From positions 1-40,281 of the forward strand of contig JAOMTZ010000016.1 of assembly GCA_028356125.1 (NCBI GenBank): DNA of 40,281 nt. The letters are read 5' to 3'. A program made the translations under genes and the position numbers. Source of the stretch: Candidatus Poseidoniaceae archaeon. GTDB lineage: Archaea > Thermoplasmatota > Poseidoniia > Poseidoniales > Poseidoniaceae. Shown in pieces: positions 32,107-40,281 of this stretch (its first letter is position 1; each line of letters opens with the position of its first letter). Under the pieces are notes generated by a model. It saw only the letters and a list, made by a program, of their open reading frames with translations, was not told the origin of the DNA and did no database searches.

Positions 32107-33528
32107 ATGATAGGTTTTGCTTTGAACCATTGTCCTACTGGCCCAATCATGCGGAGGCCGAAATTAGCGCGCGATACCGTGTGGCTAGCGTCTTCCGACG
32201 GCCTGGCAATCATCTTCGGTCTAATCGGCCAAGTAATACTGGCAAAGGCTCTACTTCAGTCAGATTATGGACTTCTGGTCGTTATCCTTGATGCCTTTGC
32301 GACAATGTATATCCTAATCGATGCTGGTCTTCCAACAATCTTAGCAAGAGATGTACCTCGAGTTCCGGGTGCATCAAAGAAAGCGGTAAGGAGAGTTTTG
32401 AAATTACAAACAATGATTGCTTTACCGTTCATACTGATTAGCGCAATTACATCATCAATGATCTGGGATGATGTTCCAATTGCCTTACTATTGGCTTGCG
32501 GAGTTGTCGCTCTTGGACATATCATGTCATATCCACATCGTAGTATGTTGAGAGCTCTTGGAGAAGCCCGAATAGAATCGATATTGAAACTTGTTGAGAG
32601 AATTGTAACTACTGGATTATACTATGTTTTCTTCATCAAAGGATACGAATCTCCGACGATTTATGCGTTTGGATTTTCAATTGGCGTTTTTATTTCTCTA
32701 ATTGGAATTTTACTCGTTGGTGAGAGGTTTGCTAGAGACGATGGTAGCGATTTACCACCCGACTGGAATTCGAACAAATCTCTGTTTATTGCAGCCCTTC
32801 CATTCGCAATAACTTTGGGCATTTTACCGTATGTAACAAGGCTCGAAAAGTTTCTTTTAGCCGGACTTTCATCGTATGATGATGTTAGTTTGTATCACGT
32901 TGCACAGCTCGCTTGGATTGCCGGCCTGATGCTACCTCAAGCCATGAGATCTGCACTGCTTCCATACCTTGGTGAAGCCAGGGATAAGCCGAAATTATTC
33001 TCGAAACGGATGTTAATCGCACACCATTGGACGCTGGTGTTGTTGCCAATCGGCCTTGTAGCTGGACACGTAATTGTGTCTCTCTCGATTCCTCGTTTCT
33101 TTGATTCTGATTACTCACAAGCAGTCGAAGTATTCGACATATTGTTAGCCGGTTGGGCGATGACATTACTGTCAATACCTTGGTATGTATCTCTTCAAGC
33201 AGGGCACAACCCCTGGAGATTTACAATATTGATTTCATTAGTTGTAGTTGCAGCAGCCATTTCAGGATGGATGCTAATCCCTGAATATGGAGTGATGGGG
33301 GCTGCTTGGGCGAGCCTTATTGGCTGCTCTTTCATGCTATCTTTCTCCAAACTTCTTTGCGAGGTTGACGAGAAAATGACTGACGGGTTAGCTCTTTTCT
33401 GCGTCGCAATTTGCTACTTGCTTTCAGTAGGCAGCCCCATGGCACTAATCGGACTACTCACATTGATTCCAGCAAAGAATTCCATTGATTTCTTACGCTC
33501 TCAAAAGTACAGTTCTGAGGAAGAGTGA
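32107..33528 (+). CDS. Wzx-like oligosaccharide flippase (MOP superfamily)
   Basis: 473 residues with 12-14 predicted membrane helices. DTVWLASSDGLAIIFGLIGQ, AKALLQSDYGLLVVILDAFA and DAGLPTILARDV are the usual N-terminal pattern of polysaccharide flippases. GVMGAAWASLIGCSFMLSF is the typical late helix. It should move lipid-linked oligosaccharides across the membrane. The ATG at 32107 has no Shine-Dalgarno box; the ATG at 32149 (MRRPKLARD) is a good alternative and gives a more typical N-terminus. It is a second export route beside the ABC-2 system of this locus. Its last 71 bases overlap the convergent GT4 gene. Confidence 0.86.
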   Translation: MIGFALNHCPTGPIMRRPKLARDTVWLASSDGLAIIFGLIGQVILAKALLQSDYGLLVVILDAFATMYILIDAGLPTILARDVPRVPGASKKAVRRVLKLQTMIALPFILISAITSSMIWDDVPIALLLACGVVALGHIMSYPHRSMLRALGEARIESILKLVERIVTTGLYYVFFIKGYESPTIYAFGFSIGVFISLIGILLVGERFARDDGSDLPPDWNSNKSLFIAALPFAITLGILPYVTRLEKFLLAGLSSYDDVSLYHVAQLAWIAGLMLPQAMRSALLPYLGEARDKPKLFSKRMLIAHHWTLVLLPIGLVAGHVIVSLSIPRFFDSDYSQAVEVFDILLAGWAMTLLSIPWYVSLQAGHNPWRFTILISLVVVAAAISGWMLIPEYGVMGAAWASLIGCSFMLSFSKLLCEVDEKMTDGLALFCVAICYLLSVGSPMALIGLLTLIPAKNSIDFLRSQKYSSEEE

Positions 33529-34465
33529 CGTCTTGGCCGTGTTCTAAACGGTCTTCTACAGCATCTGCTAATGCGTTCACTTCTGCAGCATAGACGTCCA
33601 TCCACTCGCTCATATCGCCAACATCAACTGCAACTACAGGGCACCCACAGGTAATCGATTCTTTCGCAACTAATGGTCCAGATTCCCTTGTAGAAGTAAT
33701 TAGGCATACATCTGCCGCAAGCATCCTGTCCCAGACCATGGAACGTGGTTGCTTCTTTAGAGTCGTAATACCAACTTTCCAACCTCGAGTTTCTAATTCC
33801 TCTCCAACTCTTAGGGCCAACATGTGGTTCTTCTCAGGCCTCCTAGGGTCTGAAGGGAAGAGGATATCGATTTTGGATTTACGAAATAGTCCTGAAAATT
33901 TCTTCATAGGCTTACGCCACTCTTCATCGACATTTACATGACACGGGATTGTAATTGAATCAAACCTTGAAAGGGAATTTGAAACCACAACTAACCTGTC
34001 TGCTGAACGGGCAAGGGCCTCTAGTCTAGGCCCGCGGTGATCGTTCAATGCAACGTCGAAGTCGTGGCCGTGAACGACTGCAAACCAGGGTACTGAGTGC
34101 TTTTTAGCAATCGATTTTGCAGCGTAGGCCGCAGGCCACAATGTATGGCAGATAACTAAATCGGGAACCCATTTTATTTTACTTCTCGACGCACTAAAGG
34201 CTGTTAATGAAGGGAAATCAGGAAATTCAAAATGGCGTTTTACTTCGACATTAAACTCACCGTGTTGAAAGGACCTGGGTGCTTTTGCAACCCCTTCCAT
34301 TGTTGAACGGCGTGCCTCGTTTATCCTCAACATGCGTGGAAGTATGTTCAATACTCGAACTTCGTGACCTAGAGAAGAAAGAAGTTCCACATGATCGGAA
34401 ACAAATGTCCCTCTTGCCACATTCTCTGGCAAAGGAAAAAGCCGGGTTACCAGCAGTATTTTCAT
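33458..34465 (-). CDS. GT4 family glycosyltransferase
   Basis: 335 residues. MKILLVTRLFPLPENVARGT opens the GT-B N-domain. VICHTLWPAAYAAKSIA and AVVHGHDFDV finish it. The C-domain has FPSDPRRPEKNHMLALRV and the EX7E motif in RESGPLVAKESITCGCPVVA. It should extend the glycan from a nucleotide-sugar donor. The ATG at 34465 follows a GAGTGAT box that is part of the end of the ribulose-phosphate epimerase gene, 6 nt upstream, so the two genes are co-transcribed. The convergent overlap of 71 nt with the flippase gene is the longest in the window. Confidence 0.87.
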   Translation of the reverse strand: MKILLVTRLFPLPENVARGTFVSDHVELLSSLGHEVRVLNILPRMLRINEARRSTMEGVAKAPRSFQHGEFNVEVKRHFEFPDFPSLTAFSASRSKIKWVPDLVICHTLWPAAYAAKSIAKKHSVPWFAVVHGHDFDVALNDHRGPRLEALARSADRLVVVSNSLSRFDSITIPCHVNVDEEWRKPMKKFSGLFRKSKIDILFPSDPRRPEKNHMLALRVGEELETRGWKVGITTLKKQPRSMVWDRMLAADVCLITSTRESGPLVAKESITCGCPVVAVDVGDMSEWMDVYAAEVNALADAVEDRLEHGQDVTLPQNCTFESVRNQWNSLLESM

Positions 34466-34471
34466 ATTCAA

Positions 34472-35143
34472 TCACTCTAAGGCTTTGTGAATTACAGCAA
34501 GGTTATCGCTAACACTTGCATTATCATTAAACAATCCTGAGCCAACCACGCAATTGCTGACTCCCCAATCTCGTAGCATTGCAATATTATGAGATTTTAC
34601 GCCCCCGTCGATTTGAATCTGAACCGGCCTTCCGCCTGCTGCAACCTGTGCATCAATGGCATCTTTCAGTCTGCGTATTTTGGCCTCGACTGTGGGAATG
34701 AATGATTGCCCTCCAAAGCCTGGATTTACGCTCATTATCAACACTAGGTCGATTTCCGTTAGAACTTCCAAAGCGGCTTCTATTGGAGTTCCGGGATTAA
34801 GGGTAACCCCGGCAGTAGCTCCTGCTTCTCGAATTGCAGTAACACACCGATGTAGGTGCGTTACTGCCTCTACGTGAACCGAAATATGATTGCATCCTGC
34901 GTCTATGTATTGTTGAAAACAATCTTCTGCATTTGTGATCATCAAATGGGCGTCAAAGGTTGGGGTATCGCCCAAAGCCTTGCGGAGTTTAGCGATAACA
35001 GGGGGTCCGAATGTAAGGTTTGGAACAAAATTACCATCCATTACGTCTAGGTGGAGCCAGTTCAATCCGGCTTCAACAGCCTCACTGCAAGCGTTTCCTA
35101 AGTCTGCAAGGTCTGCAGTTAGTACCGATGGTGCGATAATCAT
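34472..35143 (-). CDS. rpe: Ribulose-phosphate 3-epimerase
   Basis: 223 residues of TIM-barrel fold. Typical motifs are IAPSVLTADLADLG, LHLDVMDGNFVPNLTFGP (metal-binding His and Asp), DAHLMI, VTLNPGTP, LIMSVNPGFGGQSFI and QIDGGV. All expected catalytic Asp and His residues are present. It interconverts ribulose-5-phosphate and xylulose-5-phosphate in the cytoplasm for pentose supply. The start at 35143 is fixed by AGGAGGAT just upstream; an earlier ATG at 35182 would lack a ribosome site. It leads a two-gene unit with the GT4 gene. Confidence 0.94.
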   Translation of the reverse strand: MIIAPSVLTADLADLGNACSEAVEAGLNWLHLDVMDGNFVPNLTFGPPVIAKLRKALGDTPTFDAHLMITNAEDCFQQYIDAGCNHISVHVEAVTHLHRCVTAIREAGATAGVTLNPGTPIEAALEVLTEIDLVLIMSVNPGFGGQSFIPTVEAKIRRLKDAIDAQVAAGGRPVQIQIDGGVKSHNIAMLRDWGVSNCVVGSGLFNDNASVSDNLAVIHKALE

Positions 35144-35244
35144 CGAAATCCTCCTAAATACGCCGAAGAGGGGGATGGCCAAGAGTATTGGGGTACAAGC
35201 AAAGGCTCATAGGAGGGCCCTCTTACCGAACCATAGGTGAGAAG

Positions 35245-35574
35245 ATGGGAGAAGTCAAAGCAGTCGACGACGCTAATTTCAATCAAGCAATCAGTCAAGA
35301 TGAATGGGTACTAGTAGATTTTTGGGCACCATGGTGCGGTCCATGCAAAGCATTAGGTCCGATATTGGAACAAGTTGCCGCTGAATCTCCAATCACAATT
35401 GCGAAGGTTAACACCGACACTGATTCAATGAACGCTGCAAAATTAGGAGTTAGAGGAATTCCTGCACTTTTCTTATTCCATAATGGCAAAATGGTTGCTA
35501 ACCAAGCCGGAATGGTCCCTAAGCCTGCTCTGATGAATTGGCTAAACCAGCACATGTCTGCTGATGATTTCTGA
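35245..35574 (+). CDS. trxA: Thioredoxin
   Basis: 109 residues with VLVDFWAPWCGPCKALGPIL (Cys31 and Cys34 of the WCGPC site), KVNTDTDSMNAAKLGVRGIP with the cis-proline, and LFLFHNGKMVANQAG. A classical cytoplasmic disulfide reductase partner. The ATG at 35245 has AGGTGA (35235-35240) 4 nt upstream. The frame is open further up to 35188 but lacks support. The promoter region of 101 bp is shared with the divergent rpe gene and contains a 10-bp palindrome GAGGGCCCTC at 35213-35222. Its stop codon directly abuts the stop codon of the convergent STAND ATPase gene. Confidence 0.95.
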   Translation: MGEVKAVDDANFNQAISQDEWVLVDFWAPWCGPCKALGPILEQVAAESPITIAKVNTDTDSMNAAKLGVRGIPALFLFHNGKMVANQAGMVPKPALMNWLNQHMSADDF

Positions 35575-37125
35575 TTATTTCAGACTCTTCTTTCGTTTTG
35601 TAGAGTTTTTGCCGACTTCGCGCAGAAACCTCTCTCTGAGAGCCTCGTGTAGCCACATTCCATCTTCTAATTCTAGAAGTAAGCCGTAAGACAACAATCG
35701 CTCGGGAGGTTTGCCCTCCCACCCAGTAGCTGAAGACAATTTAGACCATGGAACTGGAGAGTCAGCAACAGCCAGTGTTGCGAGTAATTCATGTTCTGCG
35801 TCCGGCATTTGAGTAATGATTTCCTCATCCAAGAATTTTAACCAATCTCCGTGAGTGGCCTGGCCATAGATTTCGAGTAACTCTAGGGCTAACGGGTGCC
35901 CGCCTGTCATTTTGTGAACCTCTTCTGGCGTTGGTGGGGCGCCATCCATATTTTCAACCCAAGTAGAAATCTCTTCGACGGTTAATCCCTTTAGTGGCAA
36001 CTCTTCAACAACTTCGCGAGTATGGACGTCTCTTCTATCATAGACATTCAACGTGGTTCTGGAAATGAATAACAAACGGAGTGGTGATTTCTTTGAGATA
36101 TCGAGTAAAGCACCTAGTAGATCTCTTGCTTCTTCTGCCACATGATGGACATCATCTAGAATAATCAACCAATATGGCGGGGGGCCGCCTGCTTCGCCTG
36201 CGAATCTTTCACGAATGGCTTTTGCATCAGTGAGATACGCCAACAGTCTTCTTCGCCAAGAATCAACATCAAACTCTGCGCCCGGTGTCATCGGTAGTGT
36301 TTCCATTAACTGATACGGGTCGTGTTTGTCATCAACGCCAAATCGATGCAGCAAGGATACTGCCAAACCGACCTGTTTGTCCCATGGTTGGCAGGGGTAC
36401 CAGCATACTGACAGATGGGGTACCTCTTCCATTCGGCTGTTCAACCAATCAGCAACAAGTGTTGACTTTCCAATTCCTGCTATGCCATGTATTACCATAC
36501 ACGGAGAATCATTCTCAAACCATGTGTCTAGTTCGTCACGAGATGTTGTTCTACCGTGGACTGGTCTGGTTTTAGGTGGAGAAGTGTGGTATGTGGCATG
36601 TGCTCCCGCTAAAAGTTTCAAACGCCCAGGAGGAGGTAGATCGTTTTCGTCTGATTTCTTGGTGACTAATCCAAACCTAATGTCTCCGAATGTGAGCACC
36701 CCTTCGTGTTGAGCGTGTAGAAGGATTTGGAGCACCGACATATCTGCCTGTAGCCTTTCAGATGCCCCCCCTGACTCTATTTCGAGAAGGGTGCCTTGTT
36801 CGTCACGAATTAGCACTTTGTGGGTGGATAGCGCTTCCAATCTGTTTTTTGCTAAATCGCGTCCGATGTTTGTTAGTTGCCAGGTCTTTTGTTTCCTGTC
36901 TTCGCCTCTAATGGTACGAGAATGTTCGCTAACCTGTTTATTGCGTAGAAGTTCACGCATTGCGCGGCTGACGTTTGGAGGATGTTGAGCACAGGCTGCC
37001 GCTATTCCGGGGCGGGTTAAAGAAGCACTGACGACGTACCTGTCCGCTTGTTCGTCCTCTTGTAAGAGGTGGAGTAGTATGCGGTCTTTGACCGCAATAT
37101 TTACTCTTGGAATATCATCGGACAC
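35575..37125 (-). CDS. STAND-type NTPase with N-terminal winged helix
   Basis: 516 residues. Residues 10-100 form a winged helix (RPGIAAACAQHPPNVSRAMR, TIRGEDRKQKTWQLTNIGRD), and residues 125-155 may be a second helical module. The NTPase core has Walker A GIAGIGKST (214-222), Walker B LIILDDVHH (320-328), sensor SRTT (355-358) and GGHPLALEL (408-416), the GxP motif of STAND/NB-ARC and MalT-like ATPases. A further winged-helix-like segment ends the protein. No TPR, WD40 or effector domain is present. It could be a signal-responsive transcription regulator. A defence role is possible but has no direct support. The start is GTG 37123-37125 without a clear ribosome site. It diverges from the giant secreted protein gene. 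Confidence 0.75.
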   Translation of the reverse strand: MSDDIPRVNIAVKDRILLHLLQEDEQADRYVVSASLTRPGIAAACAQHPPNVSRAMRELLRNKQVSEHSRTIRGEDRKQKTWQLTNIGRDLAKNRLEALSTHKVLIRDEQGTLLEIESGGASERLQADMSVLQILLHAQHEGVLTFGDIRFGLVTKKSDENDLPPPGRLKLLAGAHATYHTSPPKTRPVHGRTTSRDELDTWFENDSPCMVIHGIAGIGKSTLVADWLNSRMEEVPHLSVCWYPCQPWDKQVGLAVSLLHRFGVDDKHDPYQLMETLPMTPGAEFDVDSWRRRLLAYLTDAKAIRERFAGEAGGPPPYWLIILDDVHHVAEEARDLLGALLDISKKSPLRLLFISRTTLNVYDRRDVHTREVVEELPLKGLTVEEISTWVENMDGAPPTPEEVHKMTGGHPLALELLEIYGQATHGDWLKFLDEEIITQMPDAEHELLATLAVADSPVPWSKLSSATGWEGKPPERLLSYGLLLELEDGMWLHEALRERFLREVGKNSTKRKKSLK

Positions 37126-37229
37126 AATCTCGCTAAGCCGCTCTGCAATTCAACAATTCCCCTATTATGCTGATTTTCTAACGCACAACTGCACCACAAA
37201 CCCTTTTGGCAGGAACATTACCGAAGGAC

Positions 37230-40200
37230 ATGGCATCCAGTTCATTCCGAGCGATTGCTCTGTCATTTCTGATGTTTTCAATGCTCGGACTTGGTCTTGT
37301 TTCTGGAGCCGATTCTGATAATGATGGAGTCGATGATTCGATTGACGATTGCCCTTACGCGCCTGGGAACTCAACTGTTGATAAAGACGGGTGCCCCGAC
37401 CGAGACGGTGATGGTACCTCTGATGTAAACGACGGATGGACCTCCAGCAACCCTAGTTTCGCAAAGGATGTTGCACTTCCTTCAAACTACGATTATTGGG
37501 ATGTTGATCATTCCCCTGATGGAGATTTTGTTGTATCTGCTGATGAAAACGGATATGTTAGAATAAGAAACGCTACCTCTGGAATAGTTGTTAGTTCTGT
37601 ACAAGCATTTACCGATGATGCAACCCAGGTAGCGTGGTCCGGAGATGGAACTTACATTGCAGCCGCATCTGATGCCCAAGACGTTGTCAAAATGTATTGG
37701 TCGAGTAACCTTTCCAGCGTACATGGAGATATTTCATCGGATGTTGGAGGAGGAGATGAAACTCTAGACTTAGCATTCTCACATGATGGATCGATGCTGG
37801 CTATTGCAATAGGTCGCTCTGGCAACGGAGGGACAAATGGTGTTGTAAGAGTTATCAACACATCAGATGGAAGTGTAATCAATAACGCAAACCCTGCTGG
37901 TGAAGACCGCTTCTACAGTGTAGCATTCGCTCCAAGCGATACTCACCTTGTTGCGGGAGGTAATGGTGAAGCATACATTGTCGACACTTCTTCTTGGGCT
38001 ACAACATACACAATAGGCACTCCTGCTGGAAGTGTGAATGATGTTGCATGGTCACCAGACGGGGAGCGCATTTCTGTCTGTGAAGGGTATACTCAAGGGC
38101 AAGGGGGCTCAAGACTGCGCTTGTTCAATACTGCTAACTGGGCTAATCACAAAACTTGGTCACATTCTACCTCGTGTCTCACTACTGACTTCTCACCAGA
38201 TAGCAAACAAGTCGTTTATGGTGGGAGCTATTACGAGGCCGATGGCGGAAAGATGAGAGTATTCGATGTAGATACTGGAAATGCAGTAGATACTCTAGAG
38301 CAGCCTCGGCCAAATAATTGTCAAGGAACTCAAGGGAATAATTGCGGCCGTACGTATGGGGTATCTTGGTCTCCTGATGGCTCAAGAATTGCACAGGCTT
38401 TCGGAACACATGACGAAGGGTTGTATCTTTGGTTCGCAGACCTAGACCCAGATAATGATGGGTGGAATACATCTGACCAAGGTGATGGTAGAAGTGACGC
38501 ATTCCCTGACGATGGAACTCAATGGAACGATACCGACAATGACGGATATGGGGACAATCCAATTCCTGCAACTCAAGGAGATGCGTGTCCTACAACGTAC
38601 GGAACAAGTACACAGGATAGGTACGGTTGCCCAGACGGAGACGGCGATGGTTATTCCAACGATGGAGATGTATTCCCATCCGACAATACTCAATGGGCTG
38701 ATTCAGATTCTGATGGCTTTGGAGACAATTACTACCATGATGTTCAACCAATCACAGAATGGCACATCAACCAACTGGGAGATGCGTTTCCAAACAATCC
38801 TACCCAGTGGAATGACACAGATGGAGACGGATGGGGAGATAACTATCACGAGTCTTCTTGGACAGCAATACGCCCAGTAGATGATGTTTCAACACCCGAT
38901 ACTGACGAATCGTGGCCGGGTATTTACGACTCTGAGGCGACTCAGGTTGACAAGTTCCCACTTGACAGATACCAATGGCAAGATACTGATGGAGATTGGA
39001 TTGGGGATGAGCCAAATACGCCTCGCTCTGATGGATGTGCCAACACGTGGGGCAATTCATCTGAAGACCGCTTAGGCTGTGAAGACAATGATGGGGATGG
39101 ATGGTCAAATCCAACTCCTGATTGGCCAGCTCATCCAACTGGTGATGCTGATGCATTCCCTGACGACCCAACTCAATGGCGTGATAGCGACGGCGATGGT
39201 TTCGGAGATAACACAAGTGGAAATGATCCGGATGAATGCCCTGGTGAATATGGGACTTCATCTATCGATAGAGTAGGATGTCCAGACGCTGATGGCGATG
39301 GTTGGTCAAATGCAGGAGATCCATTCCCAACCGATGGAACACAGTGGGAAGATAGGGACAGTGACAACTACGGAGATAACCCTGATGGAAATAATCCGGA
39401 CATGTTCCCTGACGATTCAAGCCAATGGGCTGATACAGATGGAGATGGCTATGGAGACCGCCCAGTAATGCCAAATGGGGATTTCTTCCCTAATGACCCA
39501 ACACAATGGAGTGATTTTGACGACGATGGGTTTGGAGATAATTCAGAGGGGAACAATGGAGACCAATGTCCTGAACTCTATGGCAAATCAACTATTCCAG
39601 CAGCTCGCGGTTGCCCCGATACAGATAATGATGGAGTCGTAGATCCGTTTGACGCATTCCCTGAAGACTTCTATCAGCAGACTGACAATGATGGAGACGG
39701 ATGGGGAGATAACAATGCAGTTCCAAATGGTGACGAATGCCCAGAAGAATATGGCACAAGCACCAATAATTCAAGACAAGGGTGCCTAGATACTGATTCG
39801 GACTCTTGGGCAGATGTTGATGACAAATTCCCTGAAGATCCCCTACAATGGGAAGATATCGATTTAGATGGATGGGGCGACAATTACGGATGGATTAACA
39901 CGACCATTGCTGATGAACAAGACATAGGTAATCTGATCACAATTAGAGAGCAGTGGGGCGATGCGTTTCCTACTGACCCTAGTCAATGGTCCGATACTGA
40001 TGGCGATGGGTTTGGAGATAACAATACTGGCCGTTTACCAGATGCATTCCCTGTTCGTGCGACACAATGGGCTGATACCGATGGTGACGGATATGGTGAC
40101 AATCAGAGATTAGGTTCTTGGCAACCTGATGAATGTGAACTAAAATATGGTGAATCATATGTTGATTATTTCGGATGTACTGACACCGATAAAGATGGTG

Positions 40201-40281
40201 TGTCTGATTCAACAGACCCTTGCCCATACGATGCCGAAGTGAGTGTAGGAATACGCGGTCAGGTACAGTGCGCATCATTTG
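37230..40281 (+). CDS. Secreted beta-propeller and thrombospondin-3 repeat protein, 3' end outside window
   Basis: The frame is open from ATG 37230 through the last base, at least 1017 residues. A signal peptide (RAIALSFLMFSMLGLGLVSG) is followed by a short Asp-rich calcium-type segment with two cysteines. Then come seven WD40-like blades, most marked by HSPDG, WSGDG, FSHDG, WSPDG or similar, with the last ending near 38440. From there to the window end, 12 units of about 33-50 residues repeat the core TQWxDTDGDGxGDN. Several Cys-containing units (DECPxxYGTS...GCPDxDGDG) lie between them. The Asp residues should bind many calcium ions and make a rigid extracellular rod. Role: probably cell-surface adhesion, or binding of polymers or proteins. 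Such proteins are abundant in Marine Group II. Confidence 0.88.
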   Translation, partial: MASSSFRAIALSFLMFSMLGLGLVSGADSDNDGVDDSIDDCPYAPGNSTVDKDGCPDRDGDGTSDVNDGWTSSNPSFAKDVALPSNYDYWDVDHSPDGDFVVSADENGYVRIRNATSGIVVSSVQAFTDDATQVAWSGDGTYIAAASDAQDVVKMYWSSNLSSVHGDISSDVGGGDETLDLAFSHDGSMLAIAIGRSGNGGTNGVVRVINTSDGSVINNANPAGEDRFYSVAFAPSDTHLVAGGNGEAYIVDTSSWATTYTIGTPAGSVNDVAWSPDGERISVCEGYTQGQGGSRLRLFNTANWANHKTWSHSTSCLTTDFSPDSKQVVYGGSYYEADGGKMRVFDVDTGNAVDTLEQPRPNNCQGTQGNNCGRTYGVSWSPDGSRIAQAFGTHDEGLYLWFADLDPDNDGWNTSDQGDGRSDAFPDDGTQWNDTDNDGYGDNPIPATQGDACPTTYGTSTQDRYGCPDGDGDGYSNDGDVFPSDNTQWADSDSDGFGDNYYHDVQPITEWHINQLGDAFPNNPTQWNDTDGDGWGDNYHESSWTAIRPVDDVSTPDTDESWPGIYDSEATQVDKFPLDRYQWQDTDGDWIGDEPNTPRSDGCANTWGNSSEDRLGCEDNDGDGWSNPTPDWPAHPTGDADAFPDDPTQWRDSDGDGFGDNTSGNDPDECPGEYGTSSIDRVGCPDADGDGWSNAGDPFPTDGTQWEDRDSDNYGDNPDGNNPDMFPDDSSQWADTDGDGYGDRPVMPNGDFFPNDPTQWSDFDDDGFGDNSEGNNGDQCPELYGKSTIPAARGCPDTDNDGVVDPFDAFPEDFYQQTDNDGDGWGDNNAVPNGDECPEEYGTSTNNSRQGCLDTDSDSWADVDDKFPEDPLQWEDIDLDGWGDNYGWINTTIADEQDIGNLITIREQWGDAFPTDPSQWSDTDGDGFGDNNTGRLPDAFPVRATQWADTDGDGYGDNQRLGSWQPDECELKYGESYVDYFGCTDTDKDGVSDSTDPCPYDAEVSVGIRGQVQCASF
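38443..40281 (+). repeat. Thrombospondin type 3-like Asp/Gly coding repeats
   Basis: Twelve copies of an Asp-rich unit lie in one frame, each with a QW(or QQ)-x-D-x-D-x-D core and usually an AFPDDP-type spacer before it. Six longer units carry a Cys pair spaced about 15-17 residues apart. DNA similarity between units is visible (gatggagatgg, ggagataac), which creates misleading long open frames on the minus strand. The array continues beyond the window. Confidence 0.85.

Noticed and set aside
34856-35240. Two plus-strand open frames antisense to the rpe gene
   Set aside because: The minus-strand frame is an unmistakable ribulose-phosphate epimerase, and the antisense frames show no ribosome sites or recognisable domains.
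35575-37125. Antiviral (Avs-like) defence system
   Set aside because: The protein has a STAND core but no effector nuclease, sensor repeats or defence-gene neighbours. A regulatory role is equally or more likely.
38182-40278. Several minus-strand open frames rich in His, Leu and Ser, and DNA-level repetition resembling a repeat array
   Set aside because: They arise from the Asp/Gly codon bias of the thrombospondin-3 repeats on the plus strand. The repeats are coding and have no CRISPR-like constant repeat and spacer structure.

Overview
This window most likely comes from a planktonic marine euryarchaeon, probably Marine Group II (Candidatus Poseidoniia, Thermoplasmatota). This is inferred, not proven. 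The archaeal signs are the tail of a FEN1 flap endonuclease with a PCNA-binding box, a type II methionine aminopeptidase, a type IV pilin with the archaeal N-terminal signature, Shine-Dalgarno boxes of the GGAGG/AGGTGA type (some before TTG starts), and a giant secreted protein with thrombospondin-3 Asp repeats of the kind common in Marine Group II genomes. I found no tRNA, rRNA, CRISPR array, insertion sequence or phage gene.

Layout. (1) 1-121: 3' end of a FEN1 gene. (2) 5084-107, minus strand: a compact operon of zinc-ribbon/TPR protein, GNAT acetyltransferase, NodB-like deacetylase, GT-C-like membrane protein and class III CoA-transferase. (3) 5209-10801, plus strand: UPF1-like helicase, RDD membrane protein, Pro-rich Ig-like protein, small unknown protein, Sua5/YrdC protein and methionine aminopeptidase. 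(4) 10802-11217: the only long intergenic stretch, with several inverted repeats and the promoter of a pilin gene (11218-11733). The pilin gene is closed by a strong UUCG-loop terminator. (5) 11834-34465: a large surface-polysaccharide locus. (6) 34472-37125: ribulose-phosphate epimerase, thioredoxin and a STAND-type ATPase with a winged helix. (7) 37230-40281: a secreted beta-propeller plus thrombospondin-3 protein that runs off the window.

The polysaccharide locus has six glycosyltransferase modules (GT2, three free-standing GT4, one MurG-like, one GT4 inside a fusion). It also has a UDP-sugar 4-epimerase and a UDP-HexNAc/hexose dehydrogenase (uronic acid supply), an ABC-2 exporter, a Wzx-like flippase, an AlgI-like MBOAT acyltransferase with an SGNH partner, and a membrane-anchored deacetylase-heparinase fusion. 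A cysteate synthase-like PLP enzyme lies in the same locus.

The most striking gene is 17521-22422. A single 1633-residue frame joins the export ABC ATPase, about 600 residues of TPR-like helices, a complete GT4 glycosyltransferase and an ATP-grasp domain. It overlaps its ABC-2 permease by 4 nt. With the neighbouring dehydrogenase and cysteate synthase-like enzyme, it suggests a one-polypeptide station that elongates, possibly amidates, and exports a uronic-acid glycan. That function is a hypothesis. The domain order is read directly from the sequence.
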